Position numbers and translations under genes: made by a program
The notes under the pieces: model-generated
Told to the model about the DNA's origin: nothing
Seen by the model: the letters and a program-made list of their open reading frames with translations, nothing else
Databases searched by the model: none
NCBI RefSeq assembly: GCF_017357225.1
Contig: NZ_CP071604.1
Coordinates: 4,080,001-4,144,000 of the forward strand
Source: Rhizobium binae
GTDB taxonomy: Bacteria > Pseudomonadota > Alphaproteobacteria > Rhizobiales > Rhizobiaceae
Direction of reading: 5' to 3'
DNA: 64,000 bases
In this document: one piece after another, positions 19,611 to 31,659 of the stretch
Position numbering within the stretch: position 1 is the first letter of the stretch
Layout of the letters: every line of letters begins with the position of its first letter

Positions 19611-20492
19611 TTACTGCTGCGGCGCCGGCTGGGCGGGCTCACTGCCCGGTTCGGGCTGCTTGTTGGCCTGATCATAACCCTTGCGCAGCGTCTCGTCCGA
19701 GATCTCGATCTTGGCGGACGTCTTGGCCTGGTTGAGAAGTGCAAGATACTTGTCGCGCATGACGAGCTGACGAACCTGATCCTGGACCTGATCGAAAGGC
19801 GGCGGCGGAGCGTCGCGCTTGTCCTCGACCTTGATGACATGATAGCCGAAGTCGGTCTTCACAGGGGTCTTGGAATAGGCGCCCTTCTCGAGCGCGAAGG
19901 CTGCGTCCTCGAACTCCTTGACCATGCGCCCGCGCGAGAAATAACCGAGATCGCCGCCTTCCGACTTGTTCGGATCGGTGGATTTTTCCTTGGCGAGTTC
20001 GGCGAAATCCTTGCCGGCGTCGAGCTGCTTGATGATCTCCTTGGCTTCGTCCTCGGTCTTGACCAGGATATGGCGGGCGTGGACTTCCTCCTGCTTCGGC
20101 AGGGCTGCGACTTCCTTGTCGTAGCGCGCCTTGACTTCGTCAGGCGTCACGGTGTCGACGACATGCTTCTTGAAATAGGCGTTGTGCAGCTCGCGGTCGG
20201 AAAGATACTGCATGCGCTTCTTGAATTCATCGGTCTGGTCCAGCTTCTCGGCGATGGCGTCGGCGGCAAGGAGCTTCACGTCGATGGCGGCGGACAGGGC
20301 TGCGACCTTTTTCTGGTCATCGGGAAGCTGCGCCAGCTGCGGATCGAGATTGGCGACGGCAAGATCGAGTTCCGACTGGTGGATCTCCAGATTGCCGACC
20401 TTGGCGACGACGGCGTCCTCGGCATGGGCCGGAGCCTGGAATGCAACGAAAGTTGCAAACGCCAGCAGGGCGAATTTATTGGTGCTCAACAT
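19611..20492 (-). CDS. Periplasmic parvulin-type peptidyl-prolyl isomerase
   Basis: 293 residues with a signal peptide ([20 protein letters not shown], cleaved near residue 23), a SurA/PrsA-like N-domain and a rotamase domain ([13 protein letters not shown] ... [13 protein letters not shown] ... [12 protein letters not shown]). It assists folding of exported and outer-membrane proteins. The ATG at 20492 has AAGGG seven bases upstream; an earlier in-frame GTG at 20507 is less likely. It is divergent from secA, so export and folding functions sit back to back. Confidence 0.92.
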   Translation of the reverse strand: MLSTNKFALLAFATFVAFQAPAHAEDAVVAKVGNLEIHQSELDLAVANLDPQLAQLPDDQKKVAALSAAIDVKLLAADAIAEKLDQTDEFKKRMQYLSDRELHNAYFKKHVVDTVTPDEVKARYDKEVAALPKQEEVHARHILVKTEDEAKEIIKQLDAGKDFAELAKEKSTDPNKSEGGDLGYFSRGRMVKEFEDAAFALEKGAYSKTPVKTDFGYHVIKVEDKRDAPPPPFDQVQDQVRQLVMRDKYLALLNQAKTSAKIEISDETLRKGYDQANKQPEPGSEPAQPAPQQ

Positions 20493-20595
20493 CAAATAAC
20501 CCTTCACAGTTATGTCGCCGGCGTCAGCATCGCCTATTCCAGCTCAAAATAGCCATCAACACCGGATTGTGGCCTTTCTGTATCCGCCAAATCCG

Positions 20596-20624
20596 TTGAC
20601 ATCATTCGACCCCCCTCTTATCTG
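20596..20624 (+). promoter_or_regulatory. Predicted sigma-70-type promoter of secA
   Basis: TTGACA (20596-20601), 17-base spacer, TATCTG (20619-20624). It lies about 115 bases before the secA ATG in the divergent ppiC/secA gap and is one of the best consensus matches in the window. Confidence 0.65.
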
Positions 20625-20738
20625 TCACGCAACCTCGCGTCCAGAACAGTTTCCGGGCGTTTCAAGGCGTGCGCCTGATTTTCGGCTGGGCCGCGGACAA
20701 GAAACGTCGCGGATGAATATTGAGAAAGGACCAGTCAC

Positions 20739-23453
<2,715 letters not shown>

Positions 23454-23473
23454 GGCAGATACGACAGCTCTGA

Positions 23474-23505
23474 AAATGCCGCCTTCGGGCGGCATTTGCT
23501 TTTTT
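23474..23505 (+). terminator. Rho-independent terminator after secA
   Basis: 10-bp arms (AAATGCCGCC / GGCGGCATTT) closed by a TTCG tetraloop and followed by GCTTTTTTG. It lies 20 bases after the secA stop. It is the clearest terminator in the window. Confidence 0.9.
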
Positions 23506-23630
23506 GCGGTAACGCCGGGCAGCTGGAATTCCAAGCCCGCGGCCAGGCCGTTCCGGAACCGTTTCTTAACCCTGCTCTGTCAAGACTTCGGGGGACGATT
23601 TGCCTGACCTCAGAGTTTTGCGTGTTCATC

Positions 23631-25034
23631 ATGGCAGTCATAGAAACAGCGGAGAAGATGCTGCCGGCGGGCCTGCGCCCGATTGGCGGCCGTACGCTGC
23701 GCATGCTCGCGGCCGTGCTGACCGAAGGCGGAGAGAAGGCCGCCGCCCAGCGCATGGCGCTGACGGCCTTTTCGATCCGCATCCTCAGCGCAGCGCTTGC
23801 CTTCGTTTCCCAGATCGTGCTCGCGCGGCTGATGGGCGAATATGAATACGGCATCTTCGTTTTCGTCTGGGTGCTCGTCGTCGTCTTCGGCGACCTCTCC
23901 TGCCTCGGCTTCCACACTGCGATCGTCCGCTTTCTGCCGCGGTACAAGGCGGCGGGCGCCTTCGAGGAAATCCGTGGCCTGACCGGTACGGCGCGCATCT
24001 TCGCGCTGCTGTCCGGCACGGCGATGCTTGCCGCCGGCATGCTCGGTCTGCATTTCTTCGGGGATATGATCGAGCCCTATTATCTCGCCCCGATCTTCCT
24101 CGGCCTGTTCGCCATGCCGATGATCGCGCTTGGCGACATTCTGGAAGGCACGTCGCGGGCGAACCACTGGCCGGTAATGGCGCTAAGCCCGGTCTATATT
24201 ATCCGGCCGATCCTCATCATCGCCTGCATGCTGATTGCAATTGCGCTGGGCGCGGAGCATACGGCCGTCACTGCCATGCAGGCGGCGCTCGTGGCAACCT
24301 TCGTCACCGCCCTCGGCCAATATGGCGCGACGCTTTACCGCCTTCGCCGGCATTATGACGATGGCCCGCGCAAGCTCGATTTCCTCGCCTGGCTCAGCGT
24401 TGCCTTTCCGATCTTCCTGATCGAGGGCGTCGGCTTCCTGCTCACCAATTCCGATGTCGTCGTCGTCGGCATTTTCCTCCAACCGCACGACGTCGCCATT
24501 TATTTCGCCGCTGCCAAGACCATGGCACTGGTGCATTTCATCAATTTCTCCGTCAAAGCCGCCGCCGGCCCGCGCTTTTCCTCGATCATCGCTGAAGGCA
24601 ACCATGCGCAGCTTTCGAATGCCGCAGCTGACGCCGCCCGCTGGACCTTCTGGCCGGCGCTCGGTGTCGGTCTTGCAGTTCTCGCGGCGGGTCACCTGCT
24701 GCTGTCGCTGTTCGGCGGCGCCTTCACGTCGGGTTACCTTGTCATGGCGATCCTGCTTGCCGGCATTCTCTCCAAATCGCTGGTCGGCCCGGCCGAAACG
24801 CTGCTGATGATGGCCGGCAAGCAGAATCTCTGCGTCGCACTCTATGCAGGCGCATTGGCCGCCAATGTCGGCCTCAACCTCGCTCTGATCCCCCGCTACG
24901 GCATCGAAGGCACCGCGATTGCCACAGCCTCGGCCATGGTGGTCGAGGCTGTCCTTCTTCATATCGCCGTGCGCCGCACGCTCGGCATCGTCCTCTTCGC
25001 CTTCGCCAGCCCCGCCGCCGTAACCCAGAAATGA
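23631..25034 (+). CDS. Lipopolysaccharide/polysaccharide flippase (MVF-fold)
   Basis: 467-residue polytopic membrane protein with about 12-14 hydrophobic segments and the Wzx-like N-terminal pattern LTAFSIRILSAALAFVSQIVLARLMGEYEYG. Such proteins flip lipid-linked oligosaccharides or transport polysaccharides across the inner membrane. The start at 23631 (MAVIETAEK) is preferred over an in-frame codon at 23496 inside the secA terminator. The next gene begins 12 bases later and is a CelD-like acyltransferase, so the pair probably serves surface polysaccharide. The substrate is unknown. Confidence 0.85.
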   Translation: MAVIETAEKMLPAGLRPIGGRTLRMLAAVLTEGGEKAAAQRMALTAFSIRILSAALAFVSQIVLARLMGEYEYGIFVFVWVLVVVFGDLSCLGFHTAIVRFLPRYKAAGAFEEIRGLTGTARIFALLSGTAMLAAGMLGLHFFGDMIEPYYLAPIFLGLFAMPMIALGDILEGTSRANHWPVMALSPVYIIRPILIIACMLIAIALGAEHTAVTAMQAALVATFVTALGQYGATLYRLRRHYDDGPRKLDFLAWLSVAFPIFLIEGVGFLLTNSDVVVVGIFLQPHDVAIYFAAAKTMALVHFINFSVKAAAGPRFSSIIAEGNHAQLSNAAADAARWTFWPALGVGLAVLAAGHLLLSLFGGAFTSGYLVMAILLAGILSKSLVGPAETLLMMAGKQNLCVALYAGALAANVGLNLALIPRYGIEGTAIATASAMVVEAVLLHIAVRRTLGIVLFAFASPAAVTQK

Positions 25035-25045
25035 AAGTTCGATAG

Positions 25046-26323
25046 ATGGTGCGTCCGCCCCCCGTCACCGAAAGCACCGACAGCATCACCAACCGCATGA
25101 TCCATGATCTCGCGTCGCTGCATTTCGAGGCATCGCAGGCCGAGGCCCGTGCCGAGATCGGACGGCCCGGACGCGAACTTTGCCTCTATCCGGGCAAGCT
25201 CGGCTACGAACTTCAGGATGAGCTCGACTTCCTCTCCAACCGGGCGATGGAGCCGAACGTCTTTTTCTCCGGCCGCTTCCTCGCGCCCGCCATGCCGCGG
25301 CTCGAAGACAGGCAGGTGAATTTCGCCCTGATCCGCGACCGCAATGCCGGCCGCAGCCGCATGCGTTTCCTCCTGCCGTTTTCGGTCGACAAGCCGGGCT
25401 TTGCCGTCGGTCCTTCGATCATCCGCGGCTGGTCGAACAGCTTCGGCCCGCTCGGCACGCCGCTCGTCGACAGCGAGGATGCGGCCGAAACCCTCGACAA
25501 TTTCTTCGAGGCGCTGACGGGTCCTGACCTCAACCTGCCGAGCACCCTGGTTCTGCCGGATCTGAGATTGAACGGAATTTTCGTGCGCATGCTCAAGGCT
25601 GTGGCGCTCGGCCGCAATCTGCCGCTCACCGTGACCAACCCCTATCTGCGCCCGATGCTGCAGAGCGAGGAAGAGGCGCCGGCCTATCTCGGCAAAACCA
25701 TCTCCTCCTCGCATATGCGCGAGATGCGCCGTCAATGGCGCCTGCTGGAGGAGCTCGGAACGGCGGCCTATGCCGTCGCCCGCCAGCCGCGCGAAATTCA
25801 CGTCCGCTTCGAAGAATTCCTGGCGATGGAGGCCGGCGGCTGGAAGGGCAAACGGCGGAGCGCCCTCGTCACCGACCGCTATCATACCGCCTTCGCCCGC
25901 GAGGCCGTCTCGAACCTTGCCGCCGTCGACGCGGTGCGGATTCATTCGATCGACCTCAACGGCAAGGCGATCGCCGCCGTCGTGGTGTTGATGATGGGCG
26001 GCGAAGCCTATACTTGGAAGACGGCCTATGACGAAAACTATGCCCGCTATTCTCCGGGCAAGCTTTTGATGAGTGAACTCACCGAATGGCATCTCGACGA
26101 CGCCAATATCGTCCGCTCCGATTCCTGCGCCGTCTCCGACCACCCGATCATGAGCCGCTTCTGGCAGGAGCGCGAGGAGATGGGAACATTGGTGATCGGC
26201 CTGACGCAGAACGGCGACCGCGACATGCGCCAGGTCGCCGCCCAGCTCCACATGTACCGCAGCACCCGCAATATGGCGAAGATGCTGCGCGAAAAGATCA
26301 TGTCGCTCGCCGGGCGGAGTTGA
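25046..26323 (+). CDS. CelD/BcsL-like GNAT acyltransferase
   Basis: 425-residue protein of the FemAB/CelD-like GNAT group found in polysaccharide loci. The C-terminal domain has RFEEFLAMEAGGWKGK near 253-268 and a second-half GNAT core with YDENYARYSPGKLLMSEL. No signal peptide, so it acts in the cytoplasm, probably transferring an acyl or aminoacyl group onto a sugar or peptide precursor. It follows the flippase gene by 12 bases and is convergent with the acyl-CoA synthetase with only 4 bases between. The exact substrate cannot be deduced. Confidence 0.82.
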   Translation: MVRPPPVTESTDSITNRMIHDLASLHFEASQAEARAEIGRPGRELCLYPGKLGYELQDELDFLSNRAMEPNVFFSGRFLAPAMPRLEDRQVNFALIRDRNAGRSRMRFLLPFSVDKPGFAVGPSIIRGWSNSFGPLGTPLVDSEDAAETLDNFFEALTGPDLNLPSTLVLPDLRLNGIFVRMLKAVALGRNLPLTVTNPYLRPMLQSEEEAPAYLGKTISSSHMREMRRQWRLLEELGTAAYAVARQPREIHVRFEEFLAMEAGGWKGKRRSALVTDRYHTAFAREAVSNLAAVDAVRIHSIDLNGKAIAAVVVLMMGGEAYTWKTAYDENYARYSPGKLLMSELTEWHLDDANIVRSDSCAVSDHPIMSRFWQEREEMGTLVIGLTQNGDRDMRQVAAQLHMYRSTRNMAKMLREKIMSLAGRS

Positions 26324-26327
26324 GGCG

Positions 26328-27956
26328 TCAGCCTTCGGCTGCCGCCCGTTCCCGCAATAGCCGGCGGATCACCTTGCCCGTGGTCGTCAGTGGCAGCGAT
26401 TCGACGAATTCCACCTCGCGCGGATATTCGTGCATCGAAAGCCGCATCTTCACCCAGTCCCTGATTTCGGCGGCCAGCGCCTCGCTCGGCGAATGGCCGG
26501 GCGACAGCACGACATAGGCCTTGACGATCTCGGTGCGCAGGGAATCGGGCTTGCCGACGGCGGCGGCAAGCTGCACGGCGGGATGGCCGATCAGGCAATC
26601 CTCGATTTCGGCCGGGCCAATGCGATATCCCGACGAGGTGATGACGTCGTCGTCGCGGCCCTCGAAGGTAATGTAGCCATCTTCGTCCTGCCGGCCGATA
26701 TCGCCGGTGAGCAGCCAGCCGTTGGCGAATTTTCGCGCCGTTGCCGCCGCATCGTTCCAATAGCCGAGGAACATGACGGGATCCGGACTGGCGATGGCGA
26801 TCTGGCCCGCCTCGCCTACCGGCAGCTCATCCCCTTTATCGTTGACGATCGCGACGCGGTGTCCCGGCACCGCCCGGCCGATAGCGCCGGCCTTGCTGAC
26901 ATCGTAGGCAGCGGCAGACGAGAGCACGAAATTGCATTCCGTCTGGCCATAGAATTCATTGACGGTGATGCCGAGCGTGCGTCGCGCCCATTCATAGGTC
27001 TCGCGGCCGAGTGCCTCCCCGGCCGAGCCGATCGTGCGCAGCACCAGATCATATTTCGAGCGGGGATCGGGAATGGATCGCATCAGCCTCAGTGCCGTCG
27101 GCGGGATGAAGGCGTTGCGCACATCCATCTCCGCCATGATCCGATAGGCCATGTCGGCATCGAATTTCTGCGCCGGCGACGAGACGACGGGAATGCCGAG
27201 CAGAAGGCTCGGCAGCAGCGCGTTGAGCAGACCGCCCGCCCAGGCCCAGTCGGACGGAGTCCAGACCTTGTCGCCCACCTTCGGAAAACCCTCATGGGCG
27301 AACTGCATGCCGGGAATATGACCGGGCAGAACACGATGACCATGCAATGCGCCTTTCGGCGGTCCTGTAGTCCCCGAGGTGAAGATCATCAGCGCCGGGT
27401 CGTCGGGCGTTGTCTTCTCTCCTTCGAAGACCGGCGCATAGGATACGATGAGATCGGCAAAGGAGAGAGCGTCGGGAGCGCCATCGACGCTGATCACATG
27501 CCGCAGTTCCGGCAGACGATCGCGGATTTGCCGGATGCGATCGAGGCCGAAATCATTGGTGACGATTGCCGCCGCACCCGAGATTCTCAGCCGATATTCC
27601 AGGGCCTCGACGCCGAACAGCAGCGCCAGCGGCAAGGCGATCGCGCCCATCTTATAAATCGCGACATGCGCAACCACGGTCTCGAACGATTGGGGCATCA
27701 GCAGAGCGACGCGATCGCCGCGCTTGATGCCGAGCGATGCCAGTGCATTGGCGAACATGGAAGAGCTGCCGGAAAGCTCACTATAGGTCAGCGAAAGATG
27801 ATCGCCGTCCGGACTGAAATGTTCGAGACAGACACGCTTCGGATCCTTCGCCGCCCAATCGTCACTGACGGCGCGGCCGATATTGAAATCCTCCGGAATG
27901 CGCCAGGAAAAATCACGGTAAAGATCGTCATAGCGATCATGGGACGGCAGTCGCAT
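26328..27956 (-). CDS. Acyl-CoA synthetase (AMP-forming)
   Basis: Activates a carboxylic acid to its CoA thioester through an acyl-adenylate. ANL-family signatures are complete: the P-loop IFTSGTTGPPKGA near 186-198, NEFYGQTECN near 330, the hinge TGDIGRQDEDGY and the catalytic-lysine motif TTTGKVIRR at the C-terminus. Length is 542 aa from MRLPSHDRYDD. It resembles the medium-chain/branched-chain acid group (ACSM/MbcS type) more than acetyl-CoA synthetase, but substrate is not certain. It is divergent from the aldo/keto reductase. Confidence 0.9.
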   Translation of the reverse strand: MRLPSHDRYDDLYRDFSWRIPEDFNIGRAVSDDWAAKDPKRVCLEHFSPDGDHLSLTYSELSGSSSMFANALASLGIKRGDRVALLMPQSFETVVAHVAIYKMGAIALPLALLFGVEALEYRLRISGAAAIVTNDFGLDRIRQIRDRLPELRHVISVDGAPDALSFADLIVSYAPVFEGEKTTPDDPALMIFTSGTTGPPKGALHGHRVLPGHIPGMQFAHEGFPKVGDKVWTPSDWAWAGGLLNALLPSLLLGIPVVSSPAQKFDADMAYRIMAEMDVRNAFIPPTALRLMRSIPDPRSKYDLVLRTIGSAGEALGRETYEWARRTLGITVNEFYGQTECNFVLSSAAAYDVSKAGAIGRAVPGHRVAIVNDKGDELPVGEAGQIAIASPDPVMFLGYWNDAAATARKFANGWLLTGDIGRQDEDGYITFEGRDDDVITSSGYRIGPAEIEDCLIGHPAVQLAAAVGKPDSLRTEIVKAYVVLSPGHSPSEALAAEIRDWVKMRLSMHEYPREVEFVESLPLTTTGKVIRRLLRERAAAEG

Positions 27957-28155
27957 AGTCGGATTCCGGTGAAATGCTGCAGCAGCTAACACCTTGAGGC
28001 GCGGATGTGCAAGCCGCAGACGACAACGGCAGCCTGTCACGGACCGTTGTTATCATTGCTGCGCAGATTCCTCGTTCGCAGCCCTGCGACTTTGGCGGTT
28101 TCGCCCTAGATCAGGGAAAGCCGCACGGGGGTGTCTCAATTCATGGAGTCGTTTC

Positions 28156-29136
28156 ATGGAATACGTCAAATTTGGAAAGACCGGTCTCGAAGTGTCGAAA
28201 ATCTGCCTCGGCTGCATGACCTTCGGCGACCCCGGCCGCGGCAACCATGCATGGAGCCTGCGGGAAGAGGAAAGCCGAACGATGATCAGGCAGGCGATCG
28301 ACCTCGGCATCAATTTTCTTGACACCGCCAACACCTATTCCAACGGTTCATCAGAGGAGATCGTCGGCCGCGCCATCAAAGACTTCGCCAAGCGCGAGGA
28401 CATCGTTCTGGCGACCAAGGTGTTCAACCGTATGCGGCCGGGTCCGAACGGCGCCGGCCTGTCACGCAAGGCGATCTTCGACGAGATCGACAATAGCCTG
28501 CGCCGCCTCGACACCGATTATGTCGACCTCTACCAGATCCACCGTTTCGACTACACGACGCCGATCGAGGAAACGCTGGAAGCGCTGCATGACGTGGTCA
28601 AATCGGGCAAGGCGCGTTATATCGGCGCCTCCTCGATGTATGCTTGGCAGTTCGCCAAGGCGCTCTACGTCTCAAGGCTGAACGGCTGGACGGAATTCGT
28701 CAGCATGCAGAACCATTTGAATCTGCTCTACCGCGAGGAAGAGCGCGAGATGCTGCCTTTGTGCGAAGACCAGAAGATTGCGGTCATCCCCTGGAGCCCG
28801 CTCGCCCGCGGCCGCCTGACCCGCAATTGGGACGAGACGACGGCGCGCAGCGAGACCGACGAATTCGGCAAGACGCTCTACACGCAATCCATCGATGCTG
28901 ACCGCAGAATAGTCGAGGCCGTGGCCGGCATCGCCAGCGCCCGCGGCATTTCCCGCGCCCAAGTCGCCACCGCCTGGATCCTGCAGAAAAGCGTGGTGAC
29001 CGCGCCGATCATCGGCGCGTCCAAACCGAACCACTTGGCAGACGCCGTCGCTTCGCTCACGGTCAAGCTCACGGCCGAAGAAATCGCCGTGCTGGAAGCG
29101 CCCTATATTCCGCATGCCGTCGCCGGCTTCAAATAG
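28156..29136 (+). CDS. Aldo/keto reductase
   Basis: 326-residue NADPH-dependent reductase of aldehydes or ketones. The catalytic tetrad is visible: Asp in FLDTANTY, Tyr in the same motif, Lys in LATKVF and His in YQIHRFD. The C-terminal NADP-binding part has ARGRLTRNW and a PIIGASKPNHL segment. It belongs to the YajO/YcsN-like group; its physiological substrate is unknown. A weak hairpin follows. Confidence 0.92.
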   Translation: MEYVKFGKTGLEVSKICLGCMTFGDPGRGNHAWSLREEESRTMIRQAIDLGINFLDTANTYSNGSSEEIVGRAIKDFAKREDIVLATKVFNRMRPGPNGAGLSRKAIFDEIDNSLRRLDTDYVDLYQIHRFDYTTPIEETLEALHDVVKSGKARYIGASSMYAWQFAKALYVSRLNGWTEFVSMQNHLNLLYREEEREMLPLCEDQKIAVIPWSPLARGRLTRNWDETTARSETDEFGKTLYTQSIDADRRIVEAVAGIASARGISRAQVATAWILQKSVVTAPIIGASKPNHLADAVASLTVKLTAEEIAVLEAPYIPHAVAGFK

Positions 29137-29171
29137 CCACATCCCTCTTCTCAGCGTCCTCATAAAGACAG

Positions 29172-29197
29172 ATCCTCTCCCGACCCCGGGAGAGGAT
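29172..29197. terminator. Hairpin after the aldo/keto reductase gene
   Basis: Perfect 11-bp arms (ATCCTCTCCCG and complement), 4-base loop, 35 bases after the stop. No T-run follows on the plus strand, so it may be a rhizobial intergenic hairpin rather than a true terminator. Confidence 0.5.
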
Positions 29198-29264
29198 CGG
29201 GATAAGACACGAGCCGGTCACAGTTCCGTCCTAGCGCTTGCCTGAAACATCGTGGAATCGTCTC

Positions 29265-29532
29265 ATGACTACTGTTCCCTTCGAGCCCCGCCGCTTCCGC
29301 ACCACCGCCGCCTATTACGGCCGTTTCCGCGTTCCCTATCCCGACGCACTGATCGAACGCGTGATCACCAGAACTGGCCTTCGCCCCGGCGACCGTCTGC
29401 TCGACCTCGGCTGCGGTCCGGGCCAGATCGGCATCGCCTTCGCCGCTGCGAAACGAACTCGCCACCCTGGCGCCGGATGGAAAATTCACCGAGATCGTTG
29501 AGGCCAACGCGCTCATCGCCTTCCGCGACTAA
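29265..29532 (+). pseudogene. Remnant of a class I SAM-dependent methyltransferase
   Basis: The N-terminal 60 codons read MTTVPFEPRRFRTTAAYYG and continue through the SAM-binding motif LLDLGCGPGQIGIAFAAA. At about 29446 homology jumps to another frame that reads LRNELATLAPDGKFTEIVEA and stops at 29530-29532. That is the usual C-terminus of such an enzyme. The middle, roughly 150 or more residues, is missing, so an internal deletion that also shifted the frame created this relic. The stop lies one base before the tetR stop on the other strand. Confidence 0.75.
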
Positions 29533-29533
29533 A

Positions 29534-30112
29534 CTATCTCTGGCTGCCCGGATCGAGCTGCCGGCGCATGGTCACCAGAAATTGCTCGGCAAGCCCCCGG
29601 TCCTCGACGGCGCGGGCAAGGATGACGGCGCCCATCATCGATGAGAGCGTCGTCGCGGCATTGGCGCGGCGTTCCTCTTCGCTGTCGCCGGGAACAATAT
29701 CGGCAAGTGTGTCGACCAGCACGGACAGTCCGTCACTGAAGACGGCGCGAACCGCGCCGCGGCTGCGGCTCACCTCCTGAATCAGCGTTGCGAAGACGCA
29801 GCTGCCGCCGGGATCATCAACCGTGCGCCAGTGGATATAATGGTCAAGAAGTGTTTCGAGCGGCCGGTCGGGCGAACTGGCAATATGCTCCTTCCAGCGC
29901 TCTTCCACCCGATCGATCAGCTTGCGGCTGACCTCAAGTGCCAGCTCATCCTTGGAGCTGAAGTGACCGTAAAAGCCGCCATGCGTCAGCCCTGCCGCCT
30001 TCATGATGTCGGCAACGCCAACGCCGTCAAAACCGTTTTCCCGGAAGAGCACGCCGGCAACACTCAGAATCTTCTCGCGGTTTTCGGCAAATTTCTCGCG
30101 GCTGACCCGCAT
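29534..30112 (-). CDS. TetR/AcrR family transcriptional regulator
   Basis: 192 residues. The N-terminal TetR helix-turn-helix is complete (ENREKILSVAGVLFRENGFDG ... GGFYGHFSSKDEL, residues about 10-58) and the C-terminal ligand domain is typical of the YxaF/LmrA-like group. It is divergent from an MFS transporter, and two identical operator-like palindromes lie in the gap, so it very probably represses both itself and the transporter until a small molecule binds. The ligand is unknown. Confidence 0.92.
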   Translation of the reverse strand: MRVSREKFAENREKILSVAGVLFRENGFDGVGVADIMKAAGLTHGGFYGHFSSKDELALEVSRKLIDRVEERWKEHIASSPDRPLETLLDHYIHWRTVDDPGGSCVFATLIQEVSRSRGAVRAVFSDGLSVLVDTLADIVPGDSEEERRANAATTLSSMMGAVILARAVEDRGLAEQFLVTMRRQLDPGSQR

Positions 30113-30146
30113 CGTCGTCTCCGGAAATAGTGGCTTGACAATTTAT

Positions 30147-30189
30147 ATGATGTCCATCATCAATACGCAAGAAATATGATGACCATCAT
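30147..30189. promoter_or_regulatory. Twin operator for the divergent TetR regulator and MFS gene
   Basis: Two copies of the palindrome ATGATG-N2-CATCAT, at 30147-30160 and 30176-30189, 29 bases apart centre to centre (about three helical turns). On the minus strand a promoter TTGCGT-17-TATAAA overlaps the first copy, so binding would block tetR transcription. TTGACA at 30135-30140 may be part of the MFS promoter. Confidence 0.75.
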
Positions 30190-30237
30190 GTAAATCGGTC
30201 CAGTATCTTCCCCGAGAATCCGAACGGAACAGCGTAC

Positions 30238-31533
30238 ATGGTTTCCACAGCCCTTGCCTCAACCCTTGCCCGGCGCAACATTCATTACGGTTGGGTCGTC
30301 GTTGCCGCCACCTTCCTCACCATGCTGGTGACGGCGGGCGCCATGGGCGCTCCCGGCGTGCTGATCAAGCCGCTGCAGGACGAATTCGGCTGGGAAACCT
30401 CGCAGATTTCCTCCGCCCTCGCGATCCGCCTGATCCTGTTCGGCTTCATGGGGCCGTTTGCCGCCGCCTTCATGAATTATTTCGGAGTGCGCAAGGTCAT
30501 CGTCTTTGCGTTGACGCTGATCGGCATAGGCTTTGTCGGCTCGCTGTTCATGACGACGCTGTGGCAGCTCCTGCTGCTCTGGGGCATCGTCGTCGGCTTC
30601 GGCACGGGATTGACGGCCATGGTGCTCGCCGCGACGGTGTCGACGCGCTGGTTCACCAGGCATCGCGGTCTTGTCGTCGGCATGCTTTCGGCAAGCTCGG
30701 CCACCGGCCAGCTCGTCTTTCTGCCGCTGATGGCGGAGCTGACGGAGCGTTACGGCTGGCGATCGACGGTGTTTTTCGTCTGCGCCATGATCATGGTCGC
30801 CGCCCTTGCCGTTCTCGCCTTCATGCGCGACCGGCCGGCTGACGTCAATTTGCCCTCTTTGGGCGAGGCGCATGTCACGCCGGCACCGGCCAAGCCGACG
30901 CTCGGCGCTGCCTTGATGACGCCCATCACCACGCTGCGCGAGATTTCGACCACCTCGACCTTCTGGATTCTCTTTGCCACCTTCTTCATCTGCGGCCTCA
31001 GCACTAACGGCCTGATCCAGACCCATTTCGTCACCCTCTGTGGCGATTTCGGCATCGTGCCGGTGGCCGCCGCCAGCGTGCTGGCCGTCATGGGCATCTT
31101 CGATTTCTTCGGCACTATCGGCTCCGGCTGGCTGTCCGACCGGTTCGACAATCGCTGGCTGCTGTTCTGGTACTACGGCCTGCGCGGCCTCTCGCTGCTT
31201 TATCTGCCCTTCAGCGACTTCAGCTTCTACGGCCTTTCGATCTTTGCCATCTTCTATGGCCTCGACTGGATCGCCACCGTGCCGCCGACAGTCAAGATCG
31301 CCGCCGACCGCTTCGGCCGCGAAAAGGCCGGCCTCGTCTTCGGATGGGTCTTTGCCGGCCATCAGCTGGGCGCCGCCACCGCCGCCTATGGCGCCGGCCT
31401 CTCGCGCACGGAACTGTCGAGCTATCTGCCCGCCTTCTTCGTCGCCGGCGCCTTCTGCCTGCTGGCCTCGATCCTTGCGATCACGCTGAAGAAATCAGGC
31501 CTGCCGAGCGCGGCGCCTGCTGCGGCCCATTGA
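30238..31533 (+). CDS. MFS transporter, probable efflux or solute carrier
   Basis: 431 residues with 12 predicted transmembrane segments in two six-helix halves. There is a loop-2/3 MFS signature region (FGVRKVIVFALTLIGIGF) and a long central loop near 195-225 (RDRPADVNLPSLGEA). It resembles the oxalate/formate-monocarboxylate branch of the superfamily. Control by a local TetR protein argues for an inducible exporter or catabolic importer. The substrate is not identifiable. Confidence 0.88.
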   Translation: MVSTALASTLARRNIHYGWVVVAATFLTMLVTAGAMGAPGVLIKPLQDEFGWETSQISSALAIRLILFGFMGPFAAAFMNYFGVRKVIVFALTLIGIGFVGSLFMTTLWQLLLLWGIVVGFGTGLTAMVLAATVSTRWFTRHRGLVVGMLSASSATGQLVFLPLMAELTERYGWRSTVFFVCAMIMVAALAVLAFMRDRPADVNLPSLGEAHVTPAPAKPTLGAALMTPITTLREISTTSTFWILFATFFICGLSTNGLIQTHFVTLCGDFGIVPVAAASVLAVMGIFDFFGTIGSGWLSDRFDNRWLLFWYYGLRGLSLLYLPFSDFSFYGLSIFAIFYGLDWIATVPPTVKIAADRFGREKAGLVFGWVFAGHQLGAATAAYGAGLSRTELSSYLPAFFVAGAFCLLASILAITLKKSGLPSAAPAAAH

Positions 31534-31608
31534 TCTCAGAGAGGATCCGACCTCGACGCAAAGTCGGACCTCTCCGCCGGATTGCCGCGATAACTTCGCT
31601 CGCCCGTA

Positions 31609-31637
31609 TTGCATGCGCGGGCGCACACATGTTAGAC
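31609..31637 (+). promoter_or_regulatory. Possible promoter of tRNA-Leu
   Basis: TTGCAT, 17-base spacer, TTAGAC, ending 22 bases before the mature tRNA 5' end. The -10 is a moderate match only. Confidence 0.4.
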
Positions 31638-31659
31638 ACCCGCCTCGTCGGTATCCGTT

